Shown: positions 58,591 to 60,000 of the stretch, in pieces
Layout of the letters: every line of letters begins with the position of its first letter
How positions within the stretch are numbered: the stretch's first letter is position 1
Assembly: GCA_949358305.1 (NCBI GenBank)
Contig: OX442315.1
Coordinates: 5,669,875-5,729,874 of the forward strand
Length of the DNA: 60,000 nt
Direction of reading: 5' to 3'
DNA from: Strigamia acuminata
Taxonomy: Eukaryota; Arthropoda; Chilopoda; Geophilomorpha; Linotaeniidae
The notes under the pieces: model-generated
Database searches by the model: none
Seen by the model: the letters and a program-made list of their open reading frames with translations, nothing else
Told to the model about the DNA's origin: nothing
Translations under genes and position numbers: made by a program

Positions 58591-59487
58591 AGCGAAACGA
58601 AGACAAGTTGAATCGTGCCGAACGACCACAGAATAACATGTTTTGTTTTTACATGTTATTCTGCCGAACGACAACTTAAGTGTGCGACTAGGAATGTGCA
58701 CTCGATGAATTAGCACCTGGCGTGTGCTACCGAAATTTTGTATTTCTCGAAACAAAAAAAATACATCCGAAGCAAAGATCATATTACTGTAAAAAAAAAA
58801 ATAAAGTATCCGTGATTCTTGTTGAGATTATTTGTGGATGGCAGCAGTTGATTGCATTACCGTTGTACGCCACCTGACGGTGACGCACCGAACAATTTCA
58901 CCAACAGCTCAAACAAGAATAAATGGATCATTTTTGGGAATTTAGTCCAGTTCTAATTTTATTCAAACTTTACGATCAAACAGAATTACGCGTGGATATT
59001 TTATTCTTGTGCTCAAGTTACTATAGTACACAGTATACTGTGGGTTGACCCTAACATTCGGTTGAATCTGAAATCCAATGTTTGTGTTTGTGTTAAGTTG
59101 GGAGATTTGAAGATCGTTGAGCCAATAGACAGGCAACAGTAGAAATGGATCCTGCTTCATTTTTTTAAAAACATTTTGATCGGTTGTTCATTGATCGATT
59201 CGTCATCGCACAAAAAGATGAAACGGAAATATTTGATAAATGTAAAAATCATTTAATTTCCTGGTAAATTTTAAAATTTTAAAAGAAAAATTTGTATTAG
59301 TCATTCAGTTTGAAAGCACATTTTTCTTTTAATAAATTGAAGTTGATATTTTTCTAATATTTGATAAATTTCGTTTTTACACCTATATTATCATCGAATG
59401 CACTTTCCTGGTTGAGGACGTCAGGTTTTAGTGAATACTCCATGTGCTCTTCAACAGTTGCGGTTTGGTTTGAACTCATCATTTGCC
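58591..59487. other. Divergent intergenic region between TRAF-like genes C and D
   Basis: Holds the likely promoters of gene C (leftward) and gene D (rightward). The block 58935-59070 resembles 35779-35900. A short direct repeat, TAACATGTTTTGTTTTTACATGTTATTCTG, straddles 58634-58665 as an inverted arrangement (ACATGTTATTCTG and its inverse CAGAATAACATGT). No clear TATA box or start element could be assigned. Confidence 0.4.
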
Positions 59488-60000
59488 ATGGATTCCAAAC
59501 TTATCATTTGTATAAGGTAGGGCACGTTTATTTTAAGGTTTTTTATTTGTTTATAATTCGTAAGAAACAGATTCATGGATCGAGATAATACTTTATCTAA
59601 GAACATTATCCTGGCAGTTAGCGGAAAATGTGCGGCCCGGCATATTCAAACTAACCGTGTTAGAATTAATTTTGTTTTCTGTTTAATTTTTAATCATCAG
59701 ATTTGGTTTGAGAAATTTGATACAGCTTGAAGAGCTTGAAAATCACCGCTGCCAGCGATGTGGTGAAAAAACAGATGTAATAGTTGTGATTTTTTATTTG
59801 TTTATTTATTTTTCATTTTTTAATTGACAATTCCAACTGTTAGGGAAATGTTGAGCGGAACGAGTGCGGTATGAAAAGGAAAGCAGTTGACGGTAAAATG
59901 GAAGTATTTTTATCTGCGACATGACTTCATAAAGTAAAAAATTGTGATTATAGATAATTTGGAGGAAACTGTAAAACGCCAGGCAGTGGAAATTACAACT
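59488..60000 (+). CDS. TRAF-like gene D, 5' exons, truncated by the window end
   Basis: Exon 1 59488 to about 59515 (MDSKLIICI). Exon 2 about 59701-59778 (LIQLEELENHRCQRCGEKTD). Exon 3 about 59844-59891 (NVERNECGMKRKAVDG). Exon 4 from about 59955 to the edge (DNLEETVKRQAVEI). Introns are short with AG/GT borders. Exon 1-2 match gene C exons 1-2, and exons 3-4 match gene E exons at 812 and 934. The finger exons found in gene C between these (SNHVQEC..., NQLEVE...) are not seen here, so D may encode a shorter member with one CxxC unit and coiled coil. The MATH exon would lie beyond the window. Confidence 0.65.

Noticed and set aside
1-60000. tRNA, rRNA or CRISPR features
   Set aside because: No cloverleaf-like, rRNA-like or regularly spaced repeat arrays were noticed; by eye this is not exhaustive for tRNAs.

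Overview
The window looks like repeat-rich nuclear DNA from a protostome animal, most likely an arthropod. A crustacean is possible, but the sequence alone does not prove it. The evidence is AT-rich intergenic DNA, short introns with GT-AG borders, a signal-peptide-bearing ionotropic receptor (IR) gene of the protostome chemosensory type, and a small local family of TRAF/MATH-like genes cut into mini-exons. No prokaryotic features, tRNA, rRNA or CRISPR array were seen.

Layout. 0.7-1.9 kb: coiled-coil exons of a TRAF-like gene (E, +), with no MATH exon seen. 2.1-2.75 kb: AT-rich repeated units. 2.86-10.93 kb: a virus-derived Polinton/Maverick or adintovirus-like cluster. It holds a protein-primed family B DNA polymerase on + and, on -, a fibre-like coiled-coil protein, an adenain-type protease, a small basic/hydrophobic virion-type protein and a capsid candidate. 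No integrase or packaging ATPase is visible, so it is a fragment. 10.96-33.97 kb: two nested Ty3/gypsy elements. The outer element A carries gag, pol and an extra reading frame encoding a Ulp1/C48-type cysteine protease. Inside its 3' LTR lies the 13.5-kb element B (20211-33726, - strand), with apparently identical 996-bp LTRs, TAGT target duplications, intact gag and pol, and an unidentified third ORF of about 955-1084 aa.

34.4-39.5 kb: MITEs (two TA-type families and a piggyBac-type TTAA element) around TRAF-like gene A (-) and a stray MATH-exon fragment. 39.6-48.1 kb: an IR gene (-) interrupted between the M1 and M3 segments by a young gypsy element C (40598-46294), with a further MITE in an intron. 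49.4-58.6 kb: TRAF-like gene C (-), whose MATH exon is split by a copia element (49730-56374, identical 216-bp LTRs, GTGAG duplication). That copia element is itself split by a frameshifted Tc1-like transposon (50210-51856, TA duplication). 59.5-60 kb: the first exons of TRAF-like gene D (+), running off the window.

How it fits together. The host genes are a small cluster of TRAF-like genes plus one chemosensory receptor, and most of the rest is mobile DNA. Two host genes (the IR gene and TRAF-C) are broken by insertions whose LTR pairs look identical, so these may be recent and possibly polymorphic. The least expected item is the Ulp1-type protease in gypsy A. A second oddity is that gypsy A has intact ORFs but strongly divergent LTRs and no matching target duplication, which points to a chimeric or rearranged element. 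Identities and residue positions were judged by eye; no alignments or database searches were run.
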